Origin: Sphingobacterium sp. ML3W
GTDB lineage: Bacteria; Bacteroidota; Bacteroidia; Sphingobacteriales; Sphingobacteriaceae
Assembly (NCBI RefSeq): GCF_029542085.1
Contig: NZ_CP107036.1
Location: 6,138,001-6,202,000 of the forward strand
Reading direction: 5' to 3'
Length of the DNA: 64,000 bases
Shown here: positions 62,847-64,000 of the stretch, in pieces
How the letters are laid out: every line of letters begins with the position of its first letter
Position numbering within the stretch: the first letter of the stretch is position 1
Notes under the pieces: generated by a model
The model's input: the letters and a program-made list of their open reading frames with translations, nothing else
The model's database searches: none
What the model was told of the DNA's origin: nothing
Made by a program: the position numbers and the translations under genes

Positions 62847-63869
62847 CTAGCGCCAGCCTAACTCAGGCGCAACATGCTCCAAGATAGCCGAAAGTACATG
62901 AATATTGTAATCTACACCCAAAGTGTTCGGAATAGTCAAAAGAACGGTATCAGCTTCTTGGATAGCCTCGTCCTGAGCCAACTCCTTGACGAGTTGATCA
63001 GGTTCCGCTGCATAACTACGGCCAAAAATAGCACGTTTGTCTGCTTCAATGAAGCCTATCTTGTCAGTCCGGTCTGCTTCTTGTCCAAAATAATACCTAT
63101 CTAAATCATCAACCAATGCAAAAATTGATCGACTGACAGAAACCCTGGGCTCTCCCGGATGTCCAGCTTCTTTCCAGGTTTGTTTATATAGACGTATTTG
63201 TTCAGCCTGTTGTATATGAAAAGGCTTCCCATTTTCATCGTACTTTAATGTCGAACTCTGTAAGTGCATCTTGTTTTGGGCCGCCCATACCGCTGTTGCA
63301 TTTGATGCTGCCCCCCACCAGATGCGGTCACGCAACCCTTCAGCGTGCGGTTCTAACCTAAGTAAACCAGGAGGGTTCGGAAACATCGGATAGGGGTTTG
63401 GTTCAGCAAAACCTGCTCCTTTGAGTTTTTCCAGAAATTCTAGCGCTTTTCTACGTCCCATATCAGCGTCGGTTTCACCTTCAGCGAGCTCATAACCAAA
63501 ATAACGCCATCCGTCTATTACCTGTTCAGGCGATCCTCTACTGATCCCCAATTGCAATCGGCCTTCCGAAATTAAATCGGCTGCTCCAGCATCTTCCACC
63601 ATATAAAGTGGATTTTCATAGCGCATATCAATTACTCCTGTACCTATTTCAATCGTATTGGTCTTCGCCCCAATGGCGGACAATAACGGAAAGGGAGATG
63701 CTAACTGATTGGCAAAATGATGTACACGAAAATAAGCTCCGTCTATGCCTATTTCTTCTGCTGCAACAGCTAAATCTATTGACTGAAGTAATGTGTCACT
63801 TGCTGTTTGGGTGCTATAAGCAGGGTGTTTGGACCAATGTCCAAAAGATAAAAATCCTATTTTCTTCAT
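62847..63869 (-). CDS. LLM-class (luciferase-like) flavin-dependent oxidoreductase
   Basis: A 340-residue bacterial-luciferase-fold monooxygenase that uses FMNH2 supplied by a reductase. Family segments are the N-terminal IGFLSFGHWSKHPAYSTQTA, DGAYFRVHHFANQLASPFPLLSAIGAKT with the His/Asn site, EIGTGVIDMRYENPLYMVED and LQLGISRGSPEQVIDGW. The substrate class cannot be assigned, but alkanal, sulfonate and F420-type subfamilies are less likely given these motifs. It is the first gene of the oxidoreductase operon. The 131 bases upstream, to the window edge, show no gene. Confidence 0.88.
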   Translation of the reverse strand: MKKIGFLSFGHWSKHPAYSTQTASDTLLQSIDLAVAAEEIGIDGAYFRVHHFANQLASPFPLLSAIGAKTNTIEIGTGVIDMRYENPLYMVEDAGAADLISEGRLQLGISRGSPEQVIDGWRYFGYELAEGETDADMGRRKALEFLEKLKGAGFAEPNPYPMFPNPPGLLRLEPHAEGLRDRIWWGAASNATAVWAAQNKMHLQSSTLKYDENGKPFHIQQAEQIRLYKQTWKEAGHPGEPRVSVSRSIFALVDDLDRYYFGQEADRTDKIGFIEADKRAIFGRSYAAEPDQLVKELAQDEAIQEADTVLLTIPNTLGVDYNIHVLSAILEHVAPELGWR

Positions 63870-64000
63870 TCGTTGGGAAGAGATTTGATGTTTATCAAAT
63901 TTAATAAATCTATGCTGACCTGTGCCCCTTGGTTTGTCCTATAGATGTCAATAAAATAACAATTAGAATAGTTGTTCTCTAATTGCCATTTGGCAATTGG

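Noticed and set aside
1..64000. CRISPR arrays, tRNA or rRNA genes, insertion sequences
   Set aside because: No regularly spaced repeat series, no tRNA-like cloverleaf sequence and no transposase-like frame was noticed in any gap.

Overview
The window is AT-rich bacterial chromosomal DNA from a member of the Bacteroidota, most likely a Sphingobacterium- or Pedobacter-like organism in the Sphingobacteriaceae. The evidence is SusC/SusD pairs, an ECF sigma factor/FecR/STN-type TonB receptor cascade, many short lipoproteins with Bacteroidota-style lipoboxes, promoters of the -33 TTG / -7 TAnnTTTG type, and mostly A-rich rather than Shine-Dalgarno leaders. I saw no rRNA, tRNA, CRISPR array, transposase or integrase.

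Layout. 1-554: the end of an outer-membrane nutrient locus, with a lipid-binding-like lipoprotein. 1033-11092: two SusC/SusD pairs whose susC genes share an identical 31-bp block across the start codon. 11437-15713: a phosphate-selective-type porin, a WG-repeat lipoprotein split by a frameshift, and another lipoprotein. 15718-19501 (minus): a Crp/Fnr regulator, a divergent adenylosuccinate synthetase, a quinone-reductase-like flavoprotein, a second Crp/Fnr regulator and a DinB protein. 19704-37205: a long co-directional locus made of an ECF sigma factor, FecR anti-sigma, STN-TonB receptor, two lipoproteins, three tandem fasciclin lipoproteins, an Oar-like TonB receptor and an IPT/NHL lipoprotein. 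It looks like one sigma-controlled cell-surface system.

37294-43236: phosphoesterase, SDR and AraC genes, then an organic-peroxide operon (ohr, DUF1304, nitroreductase, ohrR), a lipoprotein and nudK. 43290-51289 (mostly minus): a propeller lipoprotein, a small SIR2/DUF2071/membrane-protein operon, an orphan bacteriophytochrome histidine kinase, a PhyH dioxygenase and KptA. 51592-54785 is phage-like: a cytoplasmic amidase, a membrane-anchored coiled-coil protein, a putative unimolecular spanin, a protein with a possible DnaA-domain-IV-like C-terminus, and an S24 repressor with an operator-like array upstream. No other phage genes are present.

55884-58341 (minus) is an ECF sigma / zinc-finger anti-sigma / DUF417 / MsrAB methionine-sulfoxide repair operon. 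A frameshifted DUF3784 gene, small secreted and membrane proteins, and an oxidoreductase set (DUF1772 protein, FAD monooxygenase, luciferase-like monooxygenase) complete the window.

The strongest candidates for something new are the fasciclin/TonB surface locus, the repressor-linked orphan lysis module, and the SIR2/DUF2071 operon. All functional links between neighbouring genes are inferred from order, spacing and family knowledge. No database search was run.
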